Assembly: GCA_041905525.1 (NCBI GenBank)
Contig: JAYRKY010000006.1
Span: forward strand, 138,215-202,214
Length of the DNA stretch: 64,000 nucleotides
Reading direction: 5' to 3'
Source: SHVO01 sp041905525
GTDB taxonomy: Bacteria; Pseudomonadota; Alphaproteobacteria; Rhodospirillales; Rhodospirillaceae
The number at the start of each line of letters is the position of its first letter. Within the stretch, counting starts at the first letter, position 1. The notes below the pieces were generated by a model. It did not search any database, had not been told where the DNA came from, and saw only the letters and a list, made by a program, of their open reading frames with translations. Shown here in pieces: positions 43,372 through 51,566 of the stretch. The translations under genes and the position numbers were made by a program.

Positions 43372-43699
43372 CAGTATTCTCCTGAAGCGCGAGCCCGAGG
43401 TTGCGCTTGTCTAACCGACCGGACGGTTAAACAAAACCCTTTGATCTGTCACATACGGGTGCGTGCTGTAACGAAAACGTTCGCGTCCCAAAAGGGTTAA
43501 CAACCCTTTGTGAATACGGGGCTTTACCTTTACGTGAGAAGGCCGTTCGGCTAGTCTCCGCGCGGGGCGGCGTTTAGGGATTCTGCGGAACCCATTGGCG
43601 CGGCAGGGGAAATTGCAAACGCCCAAAAAATATCGGTTGAACCGCCCGGTCCGGCCCCTTAAACGGAGGCCGTTCGCTGGGTTGCAATGGAGACAGAGT
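43372..43699. promoter_or_regulatory. divergent control region between the two oxidase operons, with repeated AACCCTTTG sites
   Basis: This 328-bp region must hold both promoters. AACCCTTTG occurs at 43435-43443 and again at 43502-43510. The second copy pairs with AAAGGGTT (43491-43498) across 3 bases as an 8-bp inverted repeat. This is a plausible dimeric operator plus a half site for coordinating both operons. No further gene is supported. Confidence 0.5.
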
Positions 43700-44545
43700 G
43701 TGAGTCGTTTGGCATTGGCGCTTGCCGCCGTCGTTTCTAGCATTTTTTCCGTGGGGACCGCGTTCGCAGCTGAGCAAATGCCCACCCCGTCCTTCCCGAA
43801 AGAATGGCAGCTCGGCATCCAAACCCCGGCGACTCCTCAAGCTGAAATGCTCCATGACTTCCACACGCTTCTTCTGTGGATCATCACCGTCATCAGCGTT
43901 TTCGTTCTGATCCTTCTCCTGATCTGCATCTTCCGCTTCAACGAGAAGGCCAATCCGGTTCCGGCGAAGTGGTCTCACAACACGCTCATCGAAGTGGTTT
44001 GGACCGTTGTTCCGGTGCTGATCCTGGTGGGCATCGCGGTGCCCTCCTACCGCATCCTCTACTACCTCGACCGGACCAACGATGCCGAGATGACCCTGAA
44101 AATCACGGGCAATCAGTGGTTCTGGTCCTATGAATATCCCGACACCGGCGTATCCTTTGATGCCATCGCCGTTCCCGACGCCGAAATCGACGTCAAGGCC
44201 GGCCAGCATCGCTTGCTCGAAACTGATCGCCACGTCGTTCTGCCGGTCGACACCAACATCCGCCTGCTCTTTACGGCGAACGATGTGATCCATGCTTGGA
44301 CGATCCCGGCTTTCGGCGTGAAGCTCGACAACATGCCCGGCCGCATCAACGAAACCTGGACCCGCATCACGAAGCCGGGCCGCTACTACGGCCAGTGCTC
44401 TGAACTTTGCGGCGTCGACCACTCCTTCATGCCGATCGTCGTCGATGCGGTCAGCAAGGAAGAGTACCAGCGCTGGGTTGAACAAGAAAAAGCCGGCCTC
44501 ACGCCCGCCACTGCGGACAGCGTGAAACTCGCCTCGGCTCAGTAA
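43700..44545 (+). CDS. ctaC: cytochrome c oxidase subunit II (CuA subunit)
   Basis: 281 residues from GTG 43700 (GGAG upstream); the longer in-frame start at 43595 gives a basic leader with no ribosome-binding site. Signal peptide to about 25 (GTAFAAEQ), two membrane helices (about 50-75 and 95-115), then the cupredoxin domain with the aromatic patch GNQWFWSYEY and CuA ligands Cys233, Glu235, Cys237, His241 and Met244 plus His near 197 (HAWTIPAFG). It receives electrons from cytochrome c in the aa3 oxidase. First gene of the plus-strand operon. Confidence 0.95.
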   Translation: MSRLALALAAVVSSIFSVGTAFAAEQMPTPSFPKEWQLGIQTPATPQAEMLHDFHTLLLWIITVISVFVLILLLICIFRFNEKANPVPAKWSHNTLIEVVWTVVPVLILVGIAVPSYRILYYLDRTNDAEMTLKITGNQWFWSYEYPDTGVSFDAIAVPDAEIDVKAGQHRLLETDRHVVLPVDTNIRLLFTANDVIHAWTIPAFGVKLDNMPGRINETWTRITKPGRYYGQCSELCGVDHSFMPIVVDAVSKEEYQRWVEQEKAGLTPATADSVKLASAQ

Positions 44546-44570
44546 GAATTACGTTTCGGAGAAAGCGTCC

Positions 44571-46208
44571 ATGAGTGCAGCTTCCCACGCCGATCACCAC
44601 ACCAGCGGCGGTCACGATCATAGCCACGACCATCATCCGTCGGGCATCACCCGCTGGCTGTATTCCACCAACCACAAGGACATCGGCACGATGTACCTCG
44701 TCTTCGCGGTGATCGCCGCGCTGGTGGGCGGCGGTTTCTCGATGGCGATCCGCGCCGAATTGATGCATCCGGGCCTGCAGTTCATCCACGACAAGCACTT
44801 CTATAACGTGCTGGTCACCGCTCACGCCCTCCTGATGGTGTTCTTCGTCGTGATGCCCGCCCTGATCGGCGGTTTCGGCAACTGGATGGTGCCGATGATG
44901 ATCGGCGCGCCGGATATGGCCTTCCCGCGCATGAACAACATCTCCTTCTGGCTCATGCCGCCGGCTCTCGTCCTCGTGGTTCTGTCGATGACGGCGGGCG
45001 CGGGCGCAGGCACCGGCTGGACGCTTTATCCGCCGCTCTCCGGCATCTCCGGCCAGCCCGATATGAGCGTGGACTTCGCGATCTTGTCGCTCCACCTCGC
45101 GGGCGCCTCCTCGATCCTCGGCGCCACGAACTTCATCACCACGATCCTGAACATGCGCGCGCCTGGCATGACCATGCACAAGATGCCGCTGTTCGCCTGG
45201 GCGATCCTGATCACGGCCGTACTGCTCCTTCTCGCCGTGCCCGTCCTCGCCGGCGCCCTCACGATGCTGCTCACCGACCGTAACTTCGGCACCGCGTTCT
45301 TCGATCAGCGCGGCGGCGGCGATCCGCTCCTGTGGCAGCACCTGTTCTGGTTCTTCGGCCACCCCGAAGTGTACATCATGATCCTGCCGGCCTTCGGCAT
45401 CATCAGCCACATCGTGTCCACCTTCTCCCGCAAGCCGGTGTTCGGCTACCTGGGCATGGCGTACGCGATGGCTTCGATCGGTGTCGTCGGTTTCATCGTG
45501 TGGGCGCACCACATGTACACCGTCGGTATGAACGTCAATTACCGCGCCTACTTCATCGCCGTGACCATGGCGATCGCGGTTCCGACGGGCATCAAGATCT
45601 TCTCGTGGATCGCCACGATGTGGGGCGGCTCCATCTCCTTCCGTGCCCCGATGGTGTGGGCGGTCGGCTTCATCTTCCTGTTCACGGTCGGCGGGGTCAC
45701 CGGCGTGGTGCTCGCTAACGCCGGCATGGATATCGTGATGCACGACACCTACTATGTCGTTGCGCACTTCCACTACGTGCTGTCGCTCGGCGCGGTGTTC
45801 GCGATCTTCGCCGGCTACTACTACTGGCACGACAAGATGACGGGCCGCGTGTTCCCGGATTGGGCCGCGCAGGTCCACTTCTGGACGACCTTCGTTGGCG
45901 TCAACCTGACCTTCTTCCCGCAACACTTCCTTGGCCTCGCGGGCATGCCGCGCCGCTATATCGACTATCCGGATGTGTTCGCGGGCTGGAACTTGGTCTC
46001 GTCCTACGGCGCATTCATCGCCGGTGCATCGTCCATCTTCTTCCTCGTGATGGCGGTCCACAGCATGTTCTTCGGCAAGAAGTCGGTTGCCAATCCGTGG
46101 GGCGAAGGCGCCACGACGTTGGAATGGACCGTCCCCTCGCCGGCGCCTTTCCACACGTTCGAAGAACCGCCTGTGCTGGCCCGCGCGGCCGCACATCCGG
46201 CCGAGTAG
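44571..46208 (+). CDS. ctaD: cytochrome c oxidase subunit I (aa3 type)
   Basis: 545 residues, twelve helices. Ligands: heme a His near 84 (TAHALLMVFF), CuB His264 and the Tyr268 cross-link in GHPEVY, the CuB pair in WAHHMYTVG near 313, and the heme a3/a ligands in VAHFHYVLSLG (near 399 and 401). The D-channel Glu precedes GHPEVY by an FWFF-type stretch (A-type family). It reduces O2 to water and pumps protons. The His-rich N-terminus (about ten His in residues 5-22) is longer than usual and may bind metal. Confidence 0.97.
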   Translation: MSAASHADHHTSGGHDHSHDHHPSGITRWLYSTNHKDIGTMYLVFAVIAALVGGGFSMAIRAELMHPGLQFIHDKHFYNVLVTAHALLMVFFVVMPALIGGFGNWMVPMMIGAPDMAFPRMNNISFWLMPPALVLVVLSMTAGAGAGTGWTLYPPLSGISGQPDMSVDFAILSLHLAGASSILGATNFITTILNMRAPGMTMHKMPLFAWAILITAVLLLLAVPVLAGALTMLLTDRNFGTAFFDQRGGGDPLLWQHLFWFFGHPEVYIMILPAFGIISHIVSTFSRKPVFGYLGMAYAMASIGVVGFIVWAHHMYTVGMNVNYRAYFIAVTMAIAVPTGIKIFSWIATMWGGSISFRAPMVWAVGFIFLFTVGGVTGVVLANAGMDIVMHDTYYVVAHFHYVLSLGAVFAIFAGYYYWHDKMTGRVFPDWAAQVHFWTTFVGVNLTFFPQHFLGLAGMPRRYIDYPDVFAGWNLVSSYGAFIAGASSIFFLVMAVHSMFFGKKSVANPWGEGATTLEWTVPSPAPFHTFEEPPVLARAAAHPAE

Positions 46209-46232
46209 TCAGCGCTTAAGGCACCAGGGTTA

Positions 46233-46847
46233 ATGGACCAGTCCAACCTGAAACGCCGAAACATCCGCGTCGCCGCGGCCTCCTTTGGGGGGGCCGCGGT
46301 GATGGTCGCGGGTGCATTCGCGCTCGTGCCGTTCTATGACGCCTTCTGCCGGGCCATCGGCATCGGCGGCGACCCGCAGATCGTGGCGGAAAACACGACC
46401 GAGATTCTCGATCGCCCCGTTACCGTGCGCTTCGACTCGAATACCGACCCTCATCTCCAATGGAAATTCACCCCGGCGCAGCCGTCGATTACGACGAAGC
46501 TCGGCGAGACGGTGACCATCCACTACACGGCGACCAACATCGGCAACGAGACGACCGTCGGCACCTCGACGTTCAATGTCACCCCCGACAAGATCGGCCA
46601 GTACTTCAACAAGATCGAATGCTTCTGTTTCCAGGAGCAGATCCTCGCCCCAGGCGAGTCCGCCGACTTCGGCGTCACCTTCTATGTGGATCCGGCGCTC
46701 GCCAGCGACGAACACACCCAGGAAGTTAAGACCATAACGCTGTCCTATACCTTCTTCCGTTCCAAGGACGGACTGCCGGTGCAGGACAGCGCAGCATCGG
46801 ATAACGGAACGCCGGCCTCCTCCGGGACGGGCGAAGCCACAAATTAG
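46233..46847 (+). CDS. ctaG: cytochrome c oxidase assembly protein CtaG/Cox11
   Basis: 204 residues: one membrane helix (about 14-35) and a periplasmic immunoglobulin-like domain with the copper-binding CFCF motif (Cys130, Cys132) in KIECFCFQEQ and an additional Cys39 near the membrane. It delivers Cu(I) to the CuB centre of subunit I. Here it sits between ctaD and ctaE. Copper is presumably received from the exported copper proteins encoded at 52.7-54.3 kb. Confidence 0.94.
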   Translation: MDQSNLKRRNIRVAAASFGGAAVMVAGAFALVPFYDAFCRAIGIGGDPQIVAENTTEILDRPVTVRFDSNTDPHLQWKFTPAQPSITTKLGETVTIHYTATNIGNETTVGTSTFNVTPDKIGQYFNKIECFCFQEQILAPGESADFGVTFYVDPALASDEHTQEVKTITLSYTFFRSKDGLPVQDSAASDNGTPASSGTGEATN

Positions 46848-46870
46848 AGAGACTAAGAGGGATCATTTCC

Positions 46871-47701
46871 ATGAGCGGACACGCCAAACATAATTTCCAT
46901 ATGGTGAACCCAAGCCCCTGGCCGGCGATGGGTTCCTTCTCGGCGCTCGTCCTCGCCATCGGCGCGGTGCTGTTCTTCCATAAGGTGCCGGTGTTCGGCA
47001 TGGAACCGGGCGTGTTCAAGTTGCTCCCGGGCTTCGTGCTGGTCCTGATGACCATGTGGATGTGGTGGCGCGACGTGATCCGCGAGTCGGTCGCGGAGAA
47101 GGCGCATACCAACGAAGTCAGCCATGGCCTGCGCATGGGCATGGTCCTCTTCATCACCTCCGAAGTGATGTTCTTCGCCGCGTTCTTCTGGGCTTTCTTC
47201 CATAACGCGCTCGGCTTCTCGACCTCGACGCTGCAGTGGCCGCCGGCCGGCATCACCCCGCTCGATGCGTGGGAATTGCCGTTCTATAACACCGTGATCC
47301 TGCTCACCTCGGGTGGAACCGTAACCCGCGCGCATATCTACATCGAAGAAGGCAACAACCAGAAAGCCGCCAAGTGGATCTTCATCACCGCGGCCCTCGG
47401 CGCCCTCTTCCTTGGCCTGCAGGTGTACGAATATCACCATGCGGCGTTCAAGCTGACCGATGGCATCTATCCGTCCGCCTTCTACCTCGCCACCGGCTTC
47501 CACGGTTTCCACGTGTTCGTTGGAACCGTCTTCTTGATCGTCTGTGGCTTCCGCGCCGCCAAGAACCAGTTCTCGCCGCATAAGCACATCGGCTTCCAAG
47601 CGGCCGCCTGGTACTGGCACTTCGTCGACGTGGTGTGGCTCTTCCTGTTCGTGTGGGTGTACTGGCTCCTCGGAGCTCCGGTCCGCACCTTCGCCGGCTA
47701 A
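46871..47701 (+). CDS. ctaE: cytochrome c oxidase subunit III
   Basis: 276 residues, seven membrane helices, with VNPSPWPAMGSF at the N-terminus, the helix III-IV SEVMFFAAFFWAFFH segment, AFYLATGFHGFHVFVG and the closing WHFVDVVWLFLFVWVY. It lacks redox centres and stabilises subunit I proton uptake. Last gene of the coxBA-ctaG-coxC operon; a bidirectional terminator follows. Confidence 0.96.
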   Translation: MSGHAKHNFHMVNPSPWPAMGSFSALVLAIGAVLFFHKVPVFGMEPGVFKLLPGFVLVLMTMWMWWRDVIRESVAEKAHTNEVSHGLRMGMVLFITSEVMFFAAFFWAFFHNALGFSTSTLQWPPAGITPLDAWELPFYNTVILLTSGGTVTRAHIYIEEGNNQKAAKWIFITAALGALFLGLQVYEYHHAAFKLTDGIYPSAFYLATGFHGFHVFVGTVFLIVCGFRAAKNQFSPHKHIGFQAAAWYWHFVDVVWLFLFVWVYWLLGAPVRTFAG

Positions 47702-47734
47702 CGGCCACGCGGCTAATAGCAACGCTGAAAAACG

Positions 47735-47765
47735 AAACGCCTCCCTCACGGGAGGCGTTTTTGTT
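47735..47765 (+). terminator. bidirectional intrinsic terminator after the oxidase operon
   Basis: An 11-bp perfect stem AAACGCCTCCC / GGGAGGCGTTT with a TCAC loop (47735-47760), followed by TTGTTTG. On the opposite strand it is followed by CGTTTTTC, so it can also end the convergent patatin transcript. Confidence 0.9.
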
Positions 47766-47777
47766 TGTGCGCTTCTG

Positions 47778-48938
47778 TTACGGCAAATCCTTGAGCAAGT
47801 CCTGCCACGCCATCCCGGCCGCGCCGAAGGCCCGTCCCTGCTCGAACAGCGTGGTCATGCGCTGCTGATTGAAGTCGAGCGGCGAAGGGTTCACGCCAGG
47901 CGGAACCGAGCTCACGTGGAGCTCCAATCCGTTCCGCTCGGCAAAGGCCGCCACGGCGGTGAGCTCGGTGCGGGTGTTCGTCTTGCTTGCCACATCGAAG
48001 CTGCGCCGCACGATAGAGATGGTCTTGTTAGGTGTGACGTCGAAGTCCTCATCCAGAGCGCCGTTCACCAGCACATAGAGGCGAGCCTTGAGCACGGCGC
48101 TATCCTGATCGGTCCAAAGCAGGAGGGAGTCGGGCACCGCGAAGAAAGATGACACCGCGCTGCCGTCCACATGCATCTCCTCGAACCGACGGCCCGCCGC
48201 TTCCACGTCGATCATCACGGGGGGAAAGACCCCCGGGACGCTCGCTGAGGCAACCATCACCTTGCGGAACAACGCCGTGGCCCGCTCGCCGCCGCTGGCG
48301 GCGATGGCGCCCATGTCCCACAGCGTGAGCGTTTGTGCATCCAGGTTGGTCGTCCCCACCAGCAGACGGCGGCCGGCCAGGTGCTCCTTCGCGACGGCGG
48401 CGACGACGCGGTCGTCCACCATGTCCTCGACGAGTCGCTCCAGCGGGCGGCCGCTGAAAAGGCTCGGCCGGAACAACGCGAGAATTCCTCGAAAATCCAG
48501 AAGGTTTTCGGACTGACCTCCCGTGTAGCCCTTCTTCAAGGCTTCGTCGTAGGCGGAGCCGAGAAACGCGAACGGCGCCGCTAAAGCGCCTGTGCTGATC
48601 CCGGTGACGACATCGAATTGCGGCCGGTCGCCATGCTGGGTCCACCCAAAGAGCACGCCCGCGCCGTAGGCGCCGTTCGCGCCGCCGCCGGACAAGGACA
48701 GCACCTCGAGCGGCCGGCCTCGCGCCATCCGTTCCGCCCGGAAATAGGCGATCATCTTTTCGGCGGCGGCCTGCTCCGCCATCGACAGCCGCACATCGCC
48801 AAAGCCGACCGGCACGGCGGCCTTTTGCTCCGCCGCCGTGTAAGCGATACGCGCGGGCGCCGCGCAGCCGCTGGCCCCGGCAACGACGATCAGAACCGCC
48901 GCCGAACGGCGCAAGGTCTGGAGGAGTCGAAACGTCAT
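47778..48938 (-). CDS. patatin-like phospholipase, lipoprotein
   Basis: 386 residues. Lipobox GASGC (Cys25). Patatin motifs: oxyanion loop SGGGANGAYGAG (about 83-94), nucleophile Ser115 in GISTG, and the catalytic Asp in HVDGSAVSSFF near 260, completing the Ser-Asp dyad. It should hydrolyse lipid acyl esters at the envelope. It is convergent with the oxidase operon and shows no operon partner. DGS in place of the commoner DGG/DGA is within family variation. Confidence 0.9.
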   Translation of the reverse strand: MTFRLLQTLRRSAAVLIVVAGASGCAAPARIAYTAAEQKAAVPVGFGDVRLSMAEQAAAEKMIAYFRAERMARGRPLEVLSLSGGGANGAYGAGVLFGWTQHGDRPQFDVVTGISTGALAAPFAFLGSAYDEALKKGYTGGQSENLLDFRGILALFRPSLFSGRPLERLVEDMVDDRVVAAVAKEHLAGRRLLVGTTNLDAQTLTLWDMGAIAASGGERATALFRKVMVASASVPGVFPPVMIDVEAAGRRFEEMHVDGSAVSSFFAVPDSLLLWTDQDSAVLKARLYVLVNGALDEDFDVTPNKTISIVRRSFDVASKTNTRTELTAVAAFAERNGLELHVSSVPPGVNPSPLDFNQQRMTTLFEQGRAFGAAGMAWQDLLKDLP

Positions 48939-49018
48939 GGCCGGAGACTACCCGCATCGGGATGGCTGATGCCAAGAATTTGCACGCACTGCTTCGCCCA
49001 GCGGTTCTATAGTGGGCC

Positions 49019-49399
49019 ATGGCACCCACAGACAGACCAGCGGTTTCCCTTTTGATTTCAGGCCTCTTTTGCCGGTGTCCGCGCTGTGGACGCGGGCGGC
49101 TTTTCCACGGCTACCTGGAGGTCGCGCCGGCCTGCAGCGCCTGCGGCCTGAGCTTTGAAGGGCACGATACTGGGGATGGCCCGGCCTTCTTCATCATGAT
49201 GCCGCTCTGCATCCTGACGGCGGTCTTCGCCCTCCTGTTGGACCGGATGGCCCAGCCCCCGATTTGGGTTCACTTCGTGCTATGGCCGGTGTTTATCGGG
49301 GCCTTCGCGGGCCTGCTCCTGCGCCCCGTCAAGGCCACCATGATTGCCCTCCAGTACCGCTTCCGCGACGTCGAACACGAATCAACCGGCGTGGAATAA
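49019..49399 (+). CDS. DUF983 family membrane protein
   Basis: 126 residues: an N-terminal zinc-ribbon-like segment (Cys20, Cys23, Cys39, Cys42; CPRCGRGRLF and CSACGLSF), then two membrane helices (about 58-78 and 84-104). DUF983 genes commonly sit in alphaproteobacterial cox clusters next to ctaE and surf1, so an oxidase-related role is likely but unproven. Here the patatin gene separates it from the operon. Confidence 0.87.
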   Translation: MAPTDRPAVSLLISGLFCRCPRCGRGRLFHGYLEVAPACSACGLSFEGHDTGDGPAFFIMMPLCILTAVFALLLDRMAQPPIWVHFVLWPVFIGAFAGLLLRPVKATMIALQYRFRDVEHESTGVE

Positions 49400-49457
49400 C
49401 CAGGCTCTTCAGTGCTAAACTTCCCCCGTTCGTGGCTGAACACGGGGGTGAAGCGCC

Positions 49458-49934
49458 ATGACCACCGGAACCATAAGTCGTCGTCTATTGCTGAGCGGCG
49501 TCGCGCTGGCGGTTGTCTCACGCGCCCTTCCCGGCCGCGCCGCGTCGTCGCCCTATCGGATGACGCTGTACCGCGATCCGAACTGCGCCTGCTGCTTGGA
49601 TTGGGTTGCCGTCGTGGAGAAGACCTTTGTCGTGGAAATGGTCACATCGCGTCCGCTTGCCGAAGTGAACAAGCAACTCGATGTTCCTTACGATCTGTGG
49701 TCCTGCCACACCGCCGTGATCGACAAGTACATCATCGAAGGCCACGTGCCGTCCGCCGACATCGAACGGCTGTTGCGTGAACGGCCGGCCAATGTCCGCG
49801 GTCTTTCCGTGCCCGGCATGCCGATCGGCGCTCCCGGAATGGAATCGCCCGATGGCCGGGCAGACCCTTATACGGTGCTCGCCTTCCGTACCGACGGCGA
49901 ACTGAGAACCTGGTCGCGCTATAACGGCGCATGA
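49458..49934 (+). CDS. DUF411 metal-binding protein with Tat-type signal
   Basis: 158 residues. N-terminal ISRRLLLSGVALAVV is Tat-like, cleaved near GRAASSP. The mature protein has the DUF411 signature: DPNCACCLDW (Cys43, Cys45, Cys46) and WSCHTAVID (Cys83, His84), followed by a VPSADIERLL helix and GLSVPGMPIGAPGME. DUF411 proteins are linked to copper handling. Two Met residues near the C-terminus may add soft-metal ligands. A strong terminator follows immediately. Confidence 0.88.
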   Translation: MTTGTISRRLLLSGVALAVVSRALPGRAASSPYRMTLYRDPNCACCLDWVAVVEKTFVVEMVTSRPLAEVNKQLDVPYDLWSCHTAVIDKYIIEGHVPSADIERLLRERPANVRGLSVPGMPIGAPGMESPDGRADPYTVLAFRTDGELRTWSRYNGA

Positions 49935-49964
49935 AAAAGGGCGGCCCTTCGGGGCCGCCCTTTT
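49935..49964. terminator. bidirectional intrinsic terminator between DUF411 and amt
   Basis: A 13-bp stem AAAAGGGCGGCCC / GGGCCGCCCTTTT with a TTCG tetraloop. The A and T ends provide U-runs on both strands, serving the convergent DUF411 and ammonium transporter genes. Confidence 0.92.
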
Positions 49965-49982
49965 CCGTAATTTGCAAACAGG

Positions 49983-51191
49983 CTAGCGCACGATGTCTTC
50001 GTCCGGCGTCGACGTGATCTTGTGGATGGAAAGGTCCGCGCCATTGAATTCCTGCTCATCCGACAGCCGGATTCCGACCGTCGCTTTCAAGGCGCCATAG
50101 ACCACAAATCCGGCCGCGAGTCCGATTAGCACGCCGGTCGCGGTGCCGATCAGTTGCGCCATGAAGCTCACGCCGCCCATGCCGCCCAGCGCCTCCATCC
50201 CGAAGATGCCGCAGAGCAGACCTCCCAATGTGCCGCACAAGCCGTGCAGCGGCCACACCCCAAGCACGTCGTCGATGCGCAGCTTGTCCTGCATGAAGTT
50301 GAAGGCCCATACGAACAGAGCGCCGGCGAGGCCGCCGGTGACAAGCGCGCCGACCGGATGCATCACGTCGGAACCCGCGCACACCGCGACGAGTCCAGCG
50401 AGTGCGCCGTTGTGTACGAACCCCGGGTCGTTGCGTCCAACCATCAACGCCGTCAGCGTCCCGCCGACCATGGCCATCAGCGAATTCACCGCGACAAGGC
50501 CGGTGACTGCTTCTAATTTTTGGGCGCTCATCACATTGAATCCGAACCAGCCCACCGACAGGATCCAAGCCCCGAGAGCCAACCAGACGATGTTTGACGG
50601 CGGCATACCGATAGCGCGCCCATCGGCGGTGAAACGGCCCTTGCGATTGCCGAGCATCACGACGGCGCCGAGCGCGATCCATCCGCCCATTGCATGCACC
50701 ACGACCGAACCGGCGAAGTCATGGAACTTCGCGCCGCTCAGGCCTTCCACGATGTCCTGGAAACCGAAATTGTTGTTCCAGGCCATACCTTCAAAGAATG
50801 GATAGATCAGTCCCACGATCACGAAGGTCGCCATCAGCTGCGGATAGAACTTTGCGCGCTCTGCGATCCCGCCGGAAATGATCGCCGGCACGGCGGCGGC
50901 GAAGGTGAGGAGGAAGAAATATTTGACGAGATCGTAGCCCTGACCCTGATAACCGGATCCCGCCGCGCCGGAGATGACGGGTGCGCTGTCGAGGAAGCTC
51001 ATTCCGTAAGCAACCGAGAATCCGACGAAGAAATAGGCAATCGTCGATCCGGAGAAATCGACCAGGATTTTCACCAGCGCGTTAACCTGGGACCGCTTGC
51101 GCACTGTACCGACTTCGAGAAACGCGAACCCGGCATGCATCGCCAGGACCATGATCGCGCCCATCAAAATGAAAAAGACGTCTCCGCCCAT
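49983..51191 (-). CDS. amt: ammonium transporter Amt
   Basis: 402 residues, about eleven membrane helices. The Amt signature FHDFAGSVVVHAMGG holds the first pore His near 167; the second pore His is in HGLCGTLGGLLCG near 317. Phe-gate region FFEGMAWNNNF. It has no signal peptide and is shorter than many AmtB proteins at the N-terminus. It conducts ammonium/ammonia across the inner membrane. There is no glnK next to it in this window, which is unusual for Proteobacteria. Confidence 0.94.
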   Translation of the reverse strand: MGGDVFFILMGAIMVLAMHAGFAFLEVGTVRKRSQVNALVKILVDFSGSTIAYFFVGFSVAYGMSFLDSAPVISGAAGSGYQGQGYDLVKYFFLLTFAAAVPAIISGGIAERAKFYPQLMATFVIVGLIYPFFEGMAWNNNFGFQDIVEGLSGAKFHDFAGSVVVHAMGGWIALGAVVMLGNRKGRFTADGRAIGMPPSNIVWLALGAWILSVGWFGFNVMSAQKLEAVTGLVAVNSLMAMVGGTLTALMVGRNDPGFVHNGALAGLVAVCAGSDVMHPVGALVTGGLAGALFVWAFNFMQDKLRIDDVLGVWPLHGLCGTLGGLLCGIFGMEALGGMGGVSFMAQLIGTATGVLIGLAAGFVVYGALKATVGIRLSDEQEFNGADLSIHKITSTPDEDIVR

Positions 51192-51268
51192 AGATCCCCC
51201 TAAGACCTTAACCAGAATTGCCGCTTTTTAAGGCTGGCTAATGTCTTTAGATGCCCTATGGCTAAGGT

Positions 51269-51517
51269 TTAGGCAATCTTACGAATGAGGAATCTGGAGA
51301 ATTCTGCTTCCGGGGCCACCACCACCTGGTGACCGTGGGCCGAACAGAAGGCGGGGACGTCCCGAAGGGCTGCCGGATCGGTGGCCAGGAGGACCAGGTC
51401 TGCCCCTCCCGGCAGGCTCCGCAGGGCCTTATTCAGCCGCAGCACGGGCAACGGACAACTCAGTCCGCGAGCGTCGATCAGGAGGGGCTGCGTTGCGTCT
51501 GGGGCGGGTTGCGTCAT
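51269..51517 (-). CDS. TusA/SirA-like sulfur-carrier protein
   Basis: 82 residues from the ATG giving MTQPAPDAT. Core motif DARGLSCPLPVLRLNKAL with the sulfur-accepting Cys21, followed by LVLLATDPAALRDVPAFC. A longer in-frame reading to 51745 runs antisense into the YeeE gene and is rejected. It is divergent from a YeeE/TsuA-type transporter about 50 bp away, the same partnership as YeeD-YeeE, so it probably accepts sulfur from imported thiosulfate. Confidence 0.88.
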   Translation of the reverse strand: MTQPAPDATQPLLIDARGLSCPLPVLRLNKALRSLPGGADLVLLATDPAALRDVPAFCSAHGHQVVVAPEAEFSRFLIRKIA

Positions 51518-51566
51518 GGGTCCCGCACTGTAGTGTGCGTGGCCATGGCGGCGGAAGCGAAGAAGC

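Noticed and set aside
44499..46196. 565-codon open frame opposite coxA
   Set aside because: It is fully antisense to the well-supported COX1 gene. Its product is dominated by Arg/His/Glu/Asp, a sign of a GC-driven shadow frame.
46853..47749. 298-codon open frame opposite coxC
   Set aside because: Antisense to subunit III; composition and lack of motifs mark a shadow frame.
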